DNA of 23,561 bases from NCBI GenBank assembly GCA_019694835.1, contig JAIBBE010000122.1, forward strand, positions 1 to 23,561, in the 5' to 3' direction. Under the pieces are notes generated by a model. It ran no database searches, was not told where the DNA came from, and was given only the letters and a program-made list of their open reading frames with translations. The translations under genes and the position numbers were made by a program. Shown in pieces: positions 14,148-23,146 of the stretch; the stretch's first letter is position 1; every line of letters begins with the position of its first letter. This stretch comes from Fimbriimonadaceae bacterium. Lineage in GTDB: Bacteria > Armatimonadota > Fimbriimonadia > Fimbriimonadales > Fimbriimonadaceae.

Positions 14148-17100
14148 TTACTGCGATGCCTGTGCTGGACCGGGGAATCCGCCCTTTGCCTTCAGTCCGT
14201 CGTACACCACGTCGAGCACGATCTTGGCGAAGTCCTGCTTGACCTTGTCGTTCGACATCACCTGTTCAGCCATTGACTGGTACTTGTCGAGACCGTCGAT
14301 GACCGCATCCATCATCACCGTGTGGAAGTCGCCCATACCGAACTGCTGCTTCGTGTTCTGATTGGCCTGCTGCGCCAGCGACTCGTTCTCCATCATCTTT
14401 CCGGCGATGTGCTGGACGTAGGCAACCTTGTCGGCATCACTCAGCTCCCCCTCAAACGTCTCGTTCATCCGGGCAATGAGGGCAGACAAGGCGATGTACT
14501 CGTCTGGCCGTGGTTCCCCGGTCCCCGGACCGATAGGCTTCAGCAGGTGGTCCTCGCCGTCGAGGCCAAGGCCGATCTTTGCCTTCCCAAGGTCGCGCAC
14601 CTTGTGGTGGGTCAGCACCAGTGCGGAGAGGTCGATACTCTTATCAAGCGTTTCGTCACGCAGGAGCGGGATCAGGCACTTGTAGAAGATGTAGTGCTTC
14701 TCCAGATCAGTGTCTCCGTAGTCGATGATCTGGGAGAGGAAGTCGTAGGCGCGGATGAAGCTGCCCATGTCCTTCACGAACAGTTCGAGCGCGTCGATGG
14801 CCTCTTCATTCTTGGCCTTCTTCGCATCGGTCATACGACCGCGCCAGCGCTCGACAGCGGGCGCGATGATCCCCTGAAGCGCCTTCTGCGTCCCCTTGGG
14901 ATCGTAGTAGGCTAATGCGAACGCCTCGACCTCGGCAGGAAGGTAGATACCCGGGGTGTCCAGCTTGGTCTGGATGTTGTGGACGATGTTGGGATCGGAC
15001 ACGCCGGCGAGCTGGGCGGTCTGGAAGAACGGCTCGAAGTCGAGCCGGACCGCCTCCGGATCGTTCACGAAGTCGAGGACAAACGTTTCCTCCTTGCCGG
15101 GGTAGGTGCGATTGAGCCGGGAAAGCGTCTGCACGGTCGAGACGCCGGCCAGCCGCTTGTCCACGTACATGGACATCAACTTGGGCTGGTCGAAGCCGGT
15201 TTGATACTTGTTCGCCACGAGCAGGACGTTGAATTCGACGGTGTCGAACGCCGCGCGGATGTCCCGGCCCTTTAGCCCCGGGTTCATGGTGTGTTCGTTG
15301 AACTTCTCGGCGCCACTCTCCGGGTCGATCACGTCGCCGGAGAAGGCCACCAGCGAGGCGATGTCCTTGTACCCGTTGTCCTTGATGTACTTATCGATGG
15401 CGATCTTGTACCGGACCGCTTCCTTGCGGGAGCCGGTCACGACCATCGCCTTGGCCTCGCCATTGAGGCGCCACGCGACGTTGGCCCGGAAGTGCTCGAC
15501 GATGACGGCGACCTTCTGGGCGATGTTGTAGGGGTGCAGGCGCACCCAGCGGGCGATCTGCTTGGCGCCCTCGGCCTTGTCCACTTCCTTGTCGTCGTAC
15601 TCCTTGCCCCCGTGCGCGATCTTGTAGGCGACCTTGTAGGAGGTGTAGTTCAGCAGCACGTCGAGGATGAAGCCCTCCTCGATGGCCTGCCGCATGGAGT
15701 ACACGTGGAACGGCACAGGTACGTTGCCCTCGCCCGGGGCCTTGGCCGGGTCTGGGCAGCGCCCGAACAACTCGATGGTCTTGCCCTTCGGGGTCGCAGT
15801 GAAGGCGTAGAAGCTGGCGTTGGGCGGGAGCTTGCGCGACTTCATCTCCTCGACCAGCAGGTCCTCGGCGGTTATCTCGACGCCCTCTTCGACTTCCTCG
15901 GCGGTCAGGACGGCGCGGAGCTTGCGCGCCGACGCACCGCTCATCGAGGAATGCGCCTCGTCCACGATGACCGCGAAGCGCCGGTCCTTTAGAGAAGTCT
16001 CTCCGCGAATCTCCTCCAGCAGGAAGGGGAAGGTCTGCAGGGTGACGATGATGATCGGCTTCGCCGACTTGAGCGCATCAGCAAGCTGCCCTGTCTTGGC
16101 GCCGTGCTCATTCGTGATCCGGGCAACCACGCCGTGCTTATGCTCGAACTGGTAGATCGCGTCCTGCAGTTGCGAGTCAAGGACGGTCCGGTCGGTGATG
16201 ACGATGACCGAGTCGTAGACCTTGGTGTCGTTGGCGTCGTGCAGCGTCGAAAGCTGGTGCGCGAGCCACGAGATCGAGTTCGTCTTGCCGGAACCGGCCG
16301 AATGCTGGATGAGGTACGTGTGCCCGGGCCCCTCGACACGCGAGGCGAATATCAGCTTGTTCACCGCCTCCCACTGGTGGAAGCGGGGAAAGATCAGCGC
16401 CTCCTTAGTCGTCTTCTGTCCGTCCTTCCCGACCTTCTCGATCTTTCCGAGATGGACGAAGCTGCCGAGGATGTGCAGCCAGTTGTCACGCTGGAGCACG
16501 CGCTCCCAGAGGTAGGCCGTGCGGTAGCCGACCGGGTTGGGCGGGTTCCCGGCGGCGCCATCATTTCCGAGGTTGAACGGTAGGAACCGGGTCGCGCCGC
16601 CGGCCAGTTCGGTGGTCATGTAGACCTGATCGGTGCTGACCGCGAAGTGGACGAGCGCCCGGCGCTTGAACGTCAGCAGCGGCTCGGCCTTCTTAGTCGT
16701 GGGGTCCTTGGGCGGGCGATCCTTGCGGTACTGGAAGATGGCATCCTGCACCGACTGGGTGAAGTCTGTCTTCAGCTCCGCCGTTGCCACGGGGATTCCG
16801 TTGACGAAGAAGACGAGGTCGATGCAACCCTCGTGGTGCAGCGAGTAGTGGACCTGCCGCATCACCCGGAGGCGAACCTTGGCATAGCGGGCCACAATGT
16901 CGGCGTTGTGCCCGTGCGAGGGCTTGAACTGGCACAGCTCGAAGCGAGCGCTGACAGCCTTTACCGGGTGCCGCAGGACGGAGAGCGAGCCGTCCGTGTC
17001 CATCACGCCGCAGATGCGCTCTAGCAGCAGCTTCTCGGTGCTGCCGTTGTGCCAGTCCTTGAGCTTCGCCCACTCCGCCGGCTGCGTCTCCTTGAGATAG

Positions 17101-17234
17101 CCGATCAGGTCCTCGGGAAGGAGGGCCAGCTCCCGGTCATAGCCGGTGTCGTCCGGCGAGTAGAGCCAGCCGTGGTCGGCAAGATGCCTCGCAAGTTCAG
17201 CTTCAAAGTGCTTCTCTTGATGGAGGGAGGGCAT
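14148..17234 (-). CDS. hsdR: Type I restriction enzyme R subunit
   Basis: The 1028-residue protein is a normal-length HsdR. The N-terminal nuclease has Asp139 (CIDLVFFVNG) and Glu153-Leu-Lys155 (ATAELKTDF), the PD-(D/E)XK core. The helicase motor has Walker A HSAGSGKT (311-318), motif Ia around IVITDRTVLDSQLQDAI, DEAH box VIVDEAH (422-428), TATPKGKT and the later FDQPKLMSMYVDKRL and LSRLNRTYPGKEE motifs. The tail is the helical part that docks on the methylase. It cleaves unmethylated DNA after ATP-driven translocation when held in an R2M2S complex. It starts 19 bases after the HEAT-like gene at the end of the hsdM-hsdS operon, with a weak ribosome site (GAAGCG), so it probably depends on upstream transcription. 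Confidence 0.95.
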   Translation of the reverse strand: MPSLHQEKHFEAELARHLADHGWLYSPDDTGYDRELALLPEDLIGYLKETQPAEWAKLKDWHNGSTEKLLLERICGVMDTDGSLSVLRHPVKAVSARFELCQFKPSHGHNADIVARYAKVRLRVMRQVHYSLHHEGCIDLVFFVNGIPVATAELKTDFTQSVQDAIFQYRKDRPPKDPTTKKAEPLLTFKRRALVHFAVSTDQVYMTTELAGGATRFLPFNLGNDGAAGNPPNPVGYRTAYLWERVLQRDNWLHILGSFVHLGKIEKVGKDGQKTTKEALIFPRFHQWEAVNKLIFASRVEGPGHTYLIQHSAGSGKTNSISWLAHQLSTLHDANDTKVYDSVIVITDRTVLDSQLQDAIYQFEHKHGVVARITNEHGAKTGQLADALKSAKPIIIVTLQTFPFLLEEIRGETSLKDRRFAVIVDEAHSSMSGASARKLRAVLTAEEVEEGVEITAEDLLVEEMKSRKLPPNASFYAFTATPKGKTIELFGRCPDPAKAPGEGNVPVPFHVYSMRQAIEEGFILDVLLNYTSYKVAYKIAHGGKEYDDKEVDKAEGAKQIARWVRLHPYNIAQKVAVIVEHFRANVAWRLNGEAKAMVVTGSRKEAVRYKIAIDKYIKDNGYKDIASLVAFSGDVIDPESGAEKFNEHTMNPGLKGRDIRAAFDTVEFNVLLVANKYQTGFDQPKLMSMYVDKRLAGVSTVQTLSRLNRTYPGKEETFVLDFVNDPEAVRLDFEPFFQTAQLAGVSDPNIVHNIQTKLDTPGIYLPAEVEAFALAYYDPKGTQKALQGIIAPAVERWRGRMTDAKKAKNEEAIDALELFVKDMGSFIRAYDFLSQIIDYGDTDLEKHYIFYKCLIPLLRDETLDKSIDLSALVLTHHKVRDLGKAKIGLGLDGEDHLLKPIGPGTGEPRPDEYIALSALIARMNETFEGELSDADKVAYVQHIAGKMMENESLAQQANQNTKQQFGMGDFHTVMMDAVIDGLDKYQSMAEQVMSNDKVKQDFAKIVLDVVYDGLKAKGGFPGPAQASQ

Positions 17235-17253
17235 CAGAAATCGCTTCAGGCAA

Positions 17254-18285
17254 TCATCGCCGGATCGAAGAGCTACCGAAGAACCAATCGACTAACTCAT
17301 CAAGCATTGCAAGCGTGAGCGCTGCCACACGACTTGAAATTTCCGGAGATTGCTTTCCCTGATCATGTAACGCGGCGCCACAAATTCTACTTATCCCCAC
17401 CGCAATGCCTTCAACATGGCCGGGGAGAATTCCCGCGCCTCGCATCACCACAAGGATGTCTCCCAACATCACTTGGTCGAGAGGCTCCTTCTTCTTTGAC
17501 TCTACGATCCCATTCTCTCGACAAAGAGTCTTGCAAATCGCCTCCGTCGCGAGGCGGACGTTCAATAGAGCAGCTCTTGGGTCTGCTTCTCGGTGGCTCA
17601 AGGCAAGCTCGCGCAGCCGCGACACCTTCTCACCCAATTCTTCGTGGCGCAGCACGGTCCTCGACTTCTCGGCGAGCAACATTTCGCCAGCGCCACGACC
17701 TCGGGGGAGTGTCCGCCTCGCAGTGATCTTTTCAATCGCCTCTGCAAGCAATTCGACGAATTCTCGTTCGACAGCGATGAACAATGGCGAATACTCAATA
17801 TCGTCTAATGCATCAGCCTGTCTCATCGCATCAGCAAGTACCTCCTTCGTCTGCACTTTCGGAATGTGCTCCGCTAGAAGTTCCGTAAGGAGGCGAACCG
17901 CATCCGTCGAGCCGTGATCCCCCAGCGCGATGACGATTTGCTTGCGAATTACGGGGTCATTCCTGTCATACCAATTCGGCAACTCCTCCAGCAATCTCTC
18001 TTCAATCGCCCGATCCGGATAATCGCCCTTGAACACCTCCAAGAGCGACCAAATATCTTGGAAGAGCCGATACTTAGCCCTCTCGTACAGTTCGCTCGAC
18101 TGCGTTCGCGAAATGATCTTCGCGAGCAATGTTCCGGGAAGGACACCATGCTTCCCTTCCGAAGTGATGATCGCGCGCAGCACCTCATCGTCGAGAGCAT
18201 CGGCATCGAATAGAGATTGCACTAGGTCCATTCGCTTCTTGAAATCGTCACCTTCAATGACTTTGAGTTGTCGAATGGTCGCCAA
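17254..18285 (-). CDS. HEAT-like helical protein inserted in the type I RM operon
   Basis: The start is TTG 18285, supported by TGAGGAG seven bases upstream. The 343-residue product is almost all helical. About residues 90-160 contain HEAT-like pairs (NDPVIRKQIVIALGDHGSTD; AVRLLTELLAEHIPK; KEVLADAMRQA). The C-terminal 120 residues (EKVSRLRELALSHREADPRA; ALLNVRLATEAICKTLCREN; ISSRVAALTLAMLDELVDWF) resemble DUF4145-like domains that occur with restriction and Abi proteins. That would make a protein-protein adaptor and not an enzyme. No catalytic motif is visible. It lies between the DUF4268 gene (29 bases upstream) and hsdR (19 bases downstream), so it is co-expressed with both. A role in sensing or in controlling HsdR is possible. 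Function is not known. Confidence 0.68.
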   Translation of the reverse strand: MATIRQLKVIEGDDFKKRMDLVQSLFDADALDDEVLRAIITSEGKHGVLPGTLLAKIISRTQSSELYERAKYRLFQDIWSLLEVFKGDYPDRAIEERLLEELPNWYDRNDPVIRKQIVIALGDHGSTDAVRLLTELLAEHIPKVQTKEVLADAMRQADALDDIEYSPLFIAVEREFVELLAEAIEKITARRTLPRGRGAGEMLLAEKSRTVLRHEELGEKVSRLRELALSHREADPRAALLNVRLATEAICKTLCRENGIVESKKKEPLDQVMLGDILVVMRGAGILPGHVEGIAVGISRICGAALHDQGKQSPEISSRVAALTLAMLDELVDWFFGSSSIRR

Positions 18286-18314
18286 GCCGCGCTCCTCAGT
18301 TTCTTAGAAGCAGA

Positions 18315-19421
18315 TCAGATCACGAGCTTCTGCACGAAGGGGCGCATGGCCTTGTCCATGCGGATCATTGCATCGACAAGGGCGTGTTGGATTTCCGGCC
18401 ACTTCTCCTCGGGCGAGCGATAGCCGCCGTCAATCACCTTGCGAATGCGGCACCCCGCGCTTTGGGGCAGTTCCTGCCAATCCAGTGGCTCGCCAAACGT
18501 GGATTCGATTTCAGGTTGGTGCCCCTGCAGCGCCTTAAATGCCTTTAGGTTGTCCTCGTCACGACCCGCACCGAGGCCAATCCACAACTCGGCCTGTGAA
18601 TCCTCCTGCCGCACGGTGTAGATCAGAGCGAACCCGGCTCTCCCGATGCCGCCTGCAATCCAGCCATCTTTCGTTGGCTTTCGACCGGCGTGCAAGCTCG
18701 TCTTCGTCTTGGCGAAATTGAGTAGCCCTTCCCAAAATCGCATCCGGTAGTCGTAGCGCTCTGCGCGGTGCTCCCGCTCCTGCTTCTTCTTCAGGTTGAT
18801 CTGCGTCTGGAATTCCTCAGCCTCCGGCAGCGGAACGATCTGCTGTACGTCGAGGAGGACCTCGCCACTATCCATACGGTAGGGCTTCAATCGCACGCAA
18901 CGAATGTCAAGGCCGCGCTCGTTCAACCACATCACCGAGGTGGTCAGCTCTTTGCTGAAATCGGCGGAGGCCAGAATAATTCTGGTGTCACCCCCAAACT
19001 GATCTTCGTCCGGCTCCGTCCAGCCGAGAAATGCCAGCACCTCTTGCTTTGCCCCATCAGTATCGAGAGTCGCCGCGTTCTTGCTACGAGCGTAAGTCTC
19101 CACCATGTCCGAGAACGTCATCGGCGAGATCATCGCTGCGTACCGGATGGCTTGAAGCTCCATGTGACCGCCATCATCAGACCGTTTCAGCTCCACGACG
19201 ACGAGGTTTGCCTGCTTGTCGAGACAGAGAAGGTCGATCCTGCGGTTACTGTCATCCCACTCGCCAAACTCCTCGGCGACGACCAATAGGTCGTCACCGA
19301 GAACGTCGATGCGCGCACGAAGCAGGCGTTGCAGGTCCTTGCGCTCGTACAACCCCTCGCTGCCGAACTTTGTAACAGTGAGCGGCGTCAGCTTGTCCTT
19401 GGTGATCTGGTAGATGGCCAT
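18315..19421 (-). CDS. DUF4268 protein with NucS-like PD-(D/E)XK domain
   Basis: The 368-residue protein begins at an ATG that shares one base with the hsdS stop (TAATG). AGAGG lies eight bases upstream. Residues 45-100 hold a restriction-like nuclease core: EWDDSNRRIDLLCLD with Asp63, then NLVVVELKRS with Glu77 and Lys79, and Gln90 in MELQAIRYAA. This D-x13-ExK...Q order is shared with NucS/RecB-type nucleases. The C-terminal part (about 225-368: YRMRFWEGLLNFAKTKTSLH, then KPTKDGWIAGGIGRAGFALI) matches DUF4268, often found beside restriction genes. It may cleave DNA as a second nuclease of the RM locus, or bind ends or abnormal structures. Tight coupling to hsdS argues that it works with the RM complex. 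Confidence 0.83.
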   Translation of the reverse strand: MAIYQITKDKLTPLTVTKFGSEGLYERKDLQRLLRARIDVLGDDLLVVAEEFGEWDDSNRRIDLLCLDKQANLVVVELKRSDDGGHMELQAIRYAAMISPMTFSDMVETYARSKNAATLDTDGAKQEVLAFLGWTEPDEDQFGGDTRIILASADFSKELTTSVMWLNERGLDIRCVRLKPYRMDSGEVLLDVQQIVPLPEAEEFQTQINLKKKQEREHRAERYDYRMRFWEGLLNFAKTKTSLHAGRKPTKDGWIAGGIGRAGFALIYTVRQEDSQAELWIGLGAGRDEDNLKAFKALQGHQPEIESTFGEPLDWQELPQSAGCRIRKVIDGGYRSPEEKWPEIQHALVDAMIRMDKAMRPFVQKLVI

Positions 19422-20716
19422 TAGGCAGCCTCTCGAACGTCAATCTTTCCGGTAACCGCAGCAGAGATCAGAGCGGAGCGGTGCTCGCGCATCAGGTCAA
19501 TCGAGCGACTTACCTTCTTGATCAGTTCATCGAACCGCTCGTTCTCCGTTCTGATGAATTCAACGATCTTTCGCTGTTCCTGCAGAGGAGGAATAGGAAC
19601 ATTCACATCTCTTACGTTTCCGCAGTTGAGGTGCGGATGAAGTGCCCCAGTTTGAATTGCGAGCAAGCTATGAAAGCCATAGGTCGAATTGAGAACCCAC
19701 GATAGCCACTCGCCCAAAATCACGGTTCGCCTTGGACTGACGATGATGAGGGCATGGCAGTTGCAGCCGGCGAAGTCCTCCGTGACTACTGCGACTTGCC
19801 CGATGTCACCAGTCTGAACGATCAGCACGTCACCCGGGTCAAGAATGGATTTCCGATGTTCATTGCTCCATTCGGCAGTAACGAAATATGGTTCGTCGAA
19901 GCGAACCCGGTTGCCCTTGATGTGCAGGGATTGCAGGTACCGTACTCCGTCGGTAACGAGAATGTCGCGTGTTGGCCCAACGTAGCCGTTCGTGATCTTT
20001 GTGCTAATGGAAGCAATTCGCCGAACGTTCCAATGTGCAGGCACTTCGCCCAGCCACTCCACGCCGCTGTCCTTTAGCTGCGCCTTTGGATCGAGGCCAT
20101 TGGTCACCGCGCGGGAGATCACGGCTTGCCGTTTTTCTTGGAGCAGTTCGATGAGGCGCTCCTGCTTGGCCATCAGTGTGTCGAGTTTGGCGGTTTCGTG
20201 GTCGAGAAAATTGAAGATGCTCGTCTGCTCGCTCTTGTTAGCAACGGGGACCGGCAGGTTGCCGACGAAATTCCAATTTGCTCGGGGCATCTTGGAACCA
20301 TAAGTCGAAGAGTCAACCTCCTTTATGAAACCATCACTGAGCACGTAGTAGAAAAGGTACTTTGGCGCGACGCTGCGGGCCTTGAGCACAAGCAGCTCTG
20401 AGGAGCACACGCCCTCGCTTGACGCTAGCAGCGCCTTAGCCAGATATGGCCGGAGTTTTCCGAACAACACATCGCCTGCGTGATAATGGCTCGCGAGGCC
20501 ATCCGATTCGATTGTTTCCTCACCTTCAACGTAGCGACCAGTCCCGGACTCGATGTTCTCCATGCCGAGGTACTGAAGATCAACACTTCGGGCGTCTACT
20601 TTTTCGTTGAATGCAGGAGCCGCGTACTTCAAGCGCTCGACGCGCCACCCCGAAGGAATCGCGCCAAGCCACGAAACTCCAGTCGCATGGTAGGCGGGGT
20701 ACGGACGCAACTTCAC
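19421..20716 (-). CDS. hsdS: Type I restriction-modification specificity subunit S
   Basis: The 431-residue protein starts at GTG 20716, overlapping the hsdM stop by 4 bases (GTGA), with GGAGGTGA just upstream. Two target-recognition halves are visible. Each starts with a conserved opening, GVSWLGAIPSGWRVERLKYA (13-32) and GVEWLGEVPAHWNVRRIASI (near 218-237), and ends with a helical spacer: QTSIFNFLDHETAKLDTLMA and QRKIVEFIRTENERFDELIK. The two long helices set the distance between the two halves of the bipartite DNA site. The second half ends with the standard REHRSALISAAVTGKIDVRE tail. The recognised sequence cannot be deduced. HsdS directs both methylation by HsdM and cleavage by HsdR. Confidence 0.95.
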   Translation of the reverse strand: MKLRPYPAYHATGVSWLGAIPSGWRVERLKYAAPAFNEKVDARSVDLQYLGMENIESGTGRYVEGEETIESDGLASHYHAGDVLFGKLRPYLAKALLASSEGVCSSELLVLKARSVAPKYLFYYVLSDGFIKEVDSSTYGSKMPRANWNFVGNLPVPVANKSEQTSIFNFLDHETAKLDTLMAKQERLIELLQEKRQAVISRAVTNGLDPKAQLKDSGVEWLGEVPAHWNVRRIASISTKITNGYVGPTRDILVTDGVRYLQSLHIKGNRVRFDEPYFVTAEWSNEHRKSILDPGDVLIVQTGDIGQVAVVTEDFAGCNCHALIIVSPRRTVILGEWLSWVLNSTYGFHSLLAIQTGALHPHLNCGNVRDVNVPIPPLQEQRKIVEFIRTENERFDELIKKVSRSIDLMREHRSALISAAVTGKIDVREAA

Positions 20717-22662
20717 GCCGTCACCTCCGCCAGCAAGCCCATGATCTCGCCGGCGAGCGTCTTCAGTTCGGCGTCGATCTCCTCCAGTGGCCGAGGTGGA
20801 ACGTACTTGTAGAAGTGCCGTGTGAACGGAATCTCGTAACCGACCTTGGTCTTGTCATGATCGATCCATGCGTCGGGGACGTGCGGCAGCACTTCCCGCT
20901 TGAAGTACGCTTGCACGTCGTCTTTGAGCGGCACGTTCTCCGTGTCGCGCAGGTCGGCGTCCGGCTCCGGGTTGCCCTTGCTATCGGTGCAGACCTCGGC
21001 AGTCTCGTCGCGCTCGGATAGCGCCTGCAGGAGCGCCTTAGCTGCCGGCGGAGGCAACGACAGCTTGGCGGCCTCCAGCGCTTGCTTGAGCGCCTTCTGG
21101 AACGGTTCCCGAGCCTTCCAGACCTTGGCGCTGTCGAGCTTCGCCAGCGCGGTCCTGACCTTGGGCAGGTCCTCGCCCAGCTTCGCCAGCGGCGTCACTT
21201 CGTCGAGGCGAGTAAGCCGCTCCGAGCTGGCCGCGAAGTTCAGCCGCAACGGGCGTTCAACGGTAATGGTCCGATAGCCGAAGTCCTCGTTGTCGAAGAG
21301 CTTGGTCCACTCGTTGGGCTCGAAGTCGCCATAGAGTTTCACGATCCGCTCGATGTCGGCCTCGCCAAGCTCCTTGCGCTTCGCCCCTAGGCTCTTGCGC
21401 ATCTTCTGGAAGAACTCGGTGCCGCTAACGAGCTGCACTTTCCCTTGGCGTTCCGGATGCTTGTGGTTGGTGAGAATCCAGACGTAGGTGGAGATGCCTG
21501 TGTTGTAGAACATGTCGGTCGGCAGCGCAACGATGGCCTCCAGCCAGTCGTTCTCGATGATCCACTTGCGGATGTCTGACTCGCCGGAGCCGGCGCCTCC
21601 CGTAAAGAGTGGCGAGCCATTCAACACGATCCCTATTCGCCCACCCCCCTCGGACGGCCGGCGCATCTTGGACAGCAGATGCATTAGGAACAGTAGCGAG
21701 CCATCCGACACGCGCGGCAGGCCGGGACCGAAGCGCCCGTGGTGCCCCTTCTTCTCGTACTCGTCCCGGACCTCCTTCTCGACCTTCTTCCACTCGACAC
21801 CGAACGGCGGATTGGCGAGACCATAGTCGAACGTCTTGCCGGTGTGCGCGTCGTTGGACAGCGTGTTGCCGAAGGCGATGTTCGAAACGTCCTGCCCCTT
21901 GATCAGCATGTCGGCCTTGCAGATTGCGTAGGACTCGGGGTTCAGCTCCTGCCCGTGGACCACCAACCGGGCATCGGGGTTGAGGTGCCGCAGGTACTCC
22001 TCGGCGATGGAAAGCATGCCGCCGGTGCCGGCGGTTGGGTCGTAGATCGACCGCACAACCCCGGGCTTGGTCAGCGCCTCGGTGTCCGCGATGAACAGCA
22101 GATCGACCATCAGGCGGATCACTTCGCGCGGCGTGTAGTGCTCCCCGGCGGTTTCGTTCGAGAGTTCGGCAAAGCGCCGTATCAACTCCTCGAACACCAG
22201 CCCCATGTCGGCGTTAGACACCGTGTCGGGGTGGAGATCGACCTTGGCGAATTTCTCGACGACGCGATAGAGGAGGTTCGATTCGTCCAGCTTCTCGATC
22301 TGTTTCAGGAAGTCGTAGCGCTCGAAGATGTCGCGGGCACTGTCCGAGAAGGCGCCGATGTAGGCGATCAGGTTCTTGCGGAGATTGTTCGGGTCCGCGA
22401 GGAGCTTCTCGAAGTCCAGCGGCGACGTGTTGTAGAAGCTGTGCTTGGCCTTCCGGACGAGAAAGTCGTGCAGGGGAATCTTCTGCCCCTTCCGCGCATC
22501 GACCTCCTTCAGCACGGCTGGCTTGGTCGCTTCCAGCACGCAGTCCAGCCGCCGCAGGAGCGTGAAAGGCAGGATGACCTTGCCGTAGTCGGACTGCTTG
22601 TAGTCGCCCCGCAGGAGGTCGGCGACCGACCAGATGAAGGCGGAAATGCTGGTGTGGTTCAT
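20713..22662 (-). CDS. hsdM: Type I DNA methyltransferase M subunit
   Basis: This 649-residue protein carries the N6-adenine methylase motifs: GEHYTPREVI (173-182), motif I DPTAGTGGM (208-216) for S-adenosylmethionine, and catalytic motif IV NPPF (284-287). The N-terminal HsdM domain begins at residue 1 (SISAFIWSVADLLRGDYKQS). The C-terminal third is long and charged, including a segment (GNPEPDADLRDTENVPLKDD) that leads to a conserved YFKREVLPHVPDAWIDHDKT helix found in long HsdM forms. It methylates adenine in both half-sites to protect host DNA. The ATG overlaps the end of the ribbon-helix-helix gene by 4 bases. The product is longer than the roughly 500-residue EcoKI type, as is usual for this subgroup with the large C-terminal extension. 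Confidence 0.96.
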   Translation of the reverse strand: MNHTSISAFIWSVADLLRGDYKQSDYGKVILPFTLLRRLDCVLEATKPAVLKEVDARKGQKIPLHDFLVRKAKHSFYNTSPLDFEKLLADPNNLRKNLIAYIGAFSDSARDIFERYDFLKQIEKLDESNLLYRVVEKFAKVDLHPDTVSNADMGLVFEELIRRFAELSNETAGEHYTPREVIRLMVDLLFIADTEALTKPGVVRSIYDPTAGTGGMLSIAEEYLRHLNPDARLVVHGQELNPESYAICKADMLIKGQDVSNIAFGNTLSNDAHTGKTFDYGLANPPFGVEWKKVEKEVRDEYEKKGHHGRFGPGLPRVSDGSLLFLMHLLSKMRRPSEGGGRIGIVLNGSPLFTGGAGSGESDIRKWIIENDWLEAIVALPTDMFYNTGISTYVWILTNHKHPERQGKVQLVSGTEFFQKMRKSLGAKRKELGEADIERIVKLYGDFEPNEWTKLFDNEDFGYRTITVERPLRLNFAASSERLTRLDEVTPLAKLGEDLPKVRTALAKLDSAKVWKAREPFQKALKQALEAAKLSLPPPAAKALLQALSERDETAEVCTDSKGNPEPDADLRDTENVPLKDDVQAYFKREVLPHVPDAWIDHDKTKVGYEIPFTRHFYKYVPPRPLEEIDAELKTLAGEIMGLLAEVTA

Positions 22663-22844
22663 TCGCTCGTCTTCTTCGTTCGTTTCGGCGCCACAGCAAT
22701 GCCCTTGTCCTTGCAGTGCTTGATGATCAGCACCTCGACCATGTTGGCCATCGAGCGGTGGTCGTCTTCGGCGGCCGCCCGTAGCAGTTCCCTGACAGTC
22801 TCCGAAACCCGAAGCGTGACTGTCACAGAGGCATCTTTCGCCAT
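22659..22844 (-). CDS. Small ribbon-helix-helix regulator leading the type I RM operon
   Basis: From ATG 22844, with CGGAG six bases upstream, this frame gives 61 residues. An upstream ATG at 22904 would add 20 residues and has less support. SVTVTLRVSETVRELLRAAA (6-25) is the beta strand and first helix, and DHRSMANMVEVLIIKHCKDK (28-47) the turn and second helix of a ribbon-helix-helix domain. The tail is basic (KRTKKTSE). It overlaps hsdM by 4 bases (ATGA). Such proteins bind dyads as dimers or tetramers and usually repress their own operon. The dyad at 22865-22906 lies directly upstream. It may delay restriction until methylation is complete, or it may be a remnant antitoxin-type protein. 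Confidence 0.74.
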   Translation of the reverse strand: MAKDASVTVTLRVSETVRELLRAAAEDDHRSMANMVEVLIIKHCKDKGIAVAPKRTKKTSE

Positions 22845-22864
22845 GTTTGCTCCGTGGGTAGACA

Positions 22865-22906
22865 GTATGCAGCGAAACGCGTACTTATTGCGTTCGTACT
22901 GCATAC
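22865..22906. promoter_or_regulatory. Dyad upstream of the RM operon: candidate operator
   Basis: GTATGCAG (22865-22872) is inverted as CTGCATAC (22899-22906). Beside the arms, CGAAACGC and GCGTTCG extend the symmetry with one slip. It is 21 bases from the RHH gene start at 22844, so it probably overlaps the promoter, and CATACT within it (minus strand) could be a -10 box. This fits autoregulation by the RHH protein. Not tested. Confidence 0.45.
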
Positions 22907-22981
22907 AGTAGGAAGCAGGTTAGCAGTCCAGTTCTTTGACTGCAATCGGAGCGGTTGGCGGCCGTACTGAAGACTGTGTAC

Positions 22982-23016
22982 CCCAGCATTTGGGAGGCTA
23001 TTGCCCAAACACTGGG
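22982..23016. other. Stem-loop of 13-base arms
   Basis: CCCAGCATTTGGG (22982-22994) is inverted as CCCAAACACTGGG (23004-23016), with 11 of 13 positions paired and a 9-base loop. No T-run follows on either strand, so it is not a classical terminator. It might be a recombination site, a protein-binding dyad, or an RNA structure. Confidence 0.4.
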
Positions 23017-23146
23017 CATGTAGGAACTCGCCCGGCTGGATGTGCGGGAATGGATCACCGGTATCCACCGACCACCCGGGCGCCGGGAGGATGGGCGTAT
23101 GCCACGCCGGGCCGAACCCGACGGTCCGGTGCCTAGCCGGGACCCG

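Noticed and set aside
15291..15992. Open frame on the plus strand (233 codons) opposite hsdR
   Set aside because: Antisense to the helicase part of hsdR, with Val/Leu/Gly-rich composition and no ribosome site or domain.
14148..22662. BREX or DISARM system instead of type I RM
   Set aside because: No PglZ, BrxC, BrxL or DrmA/B-type protein is present. HsdR, HsdM and HsdS are complete and standard.
21739..22911. Long open frame on the plus strand (390 codons) opposite hsdM
   Set aside because: It is antisense to a fully supported hsdM with all methylase motifs. Its protein is a low-complexity Val/Leu/Asp mix typical of antisense frames in GC-rich DNA.
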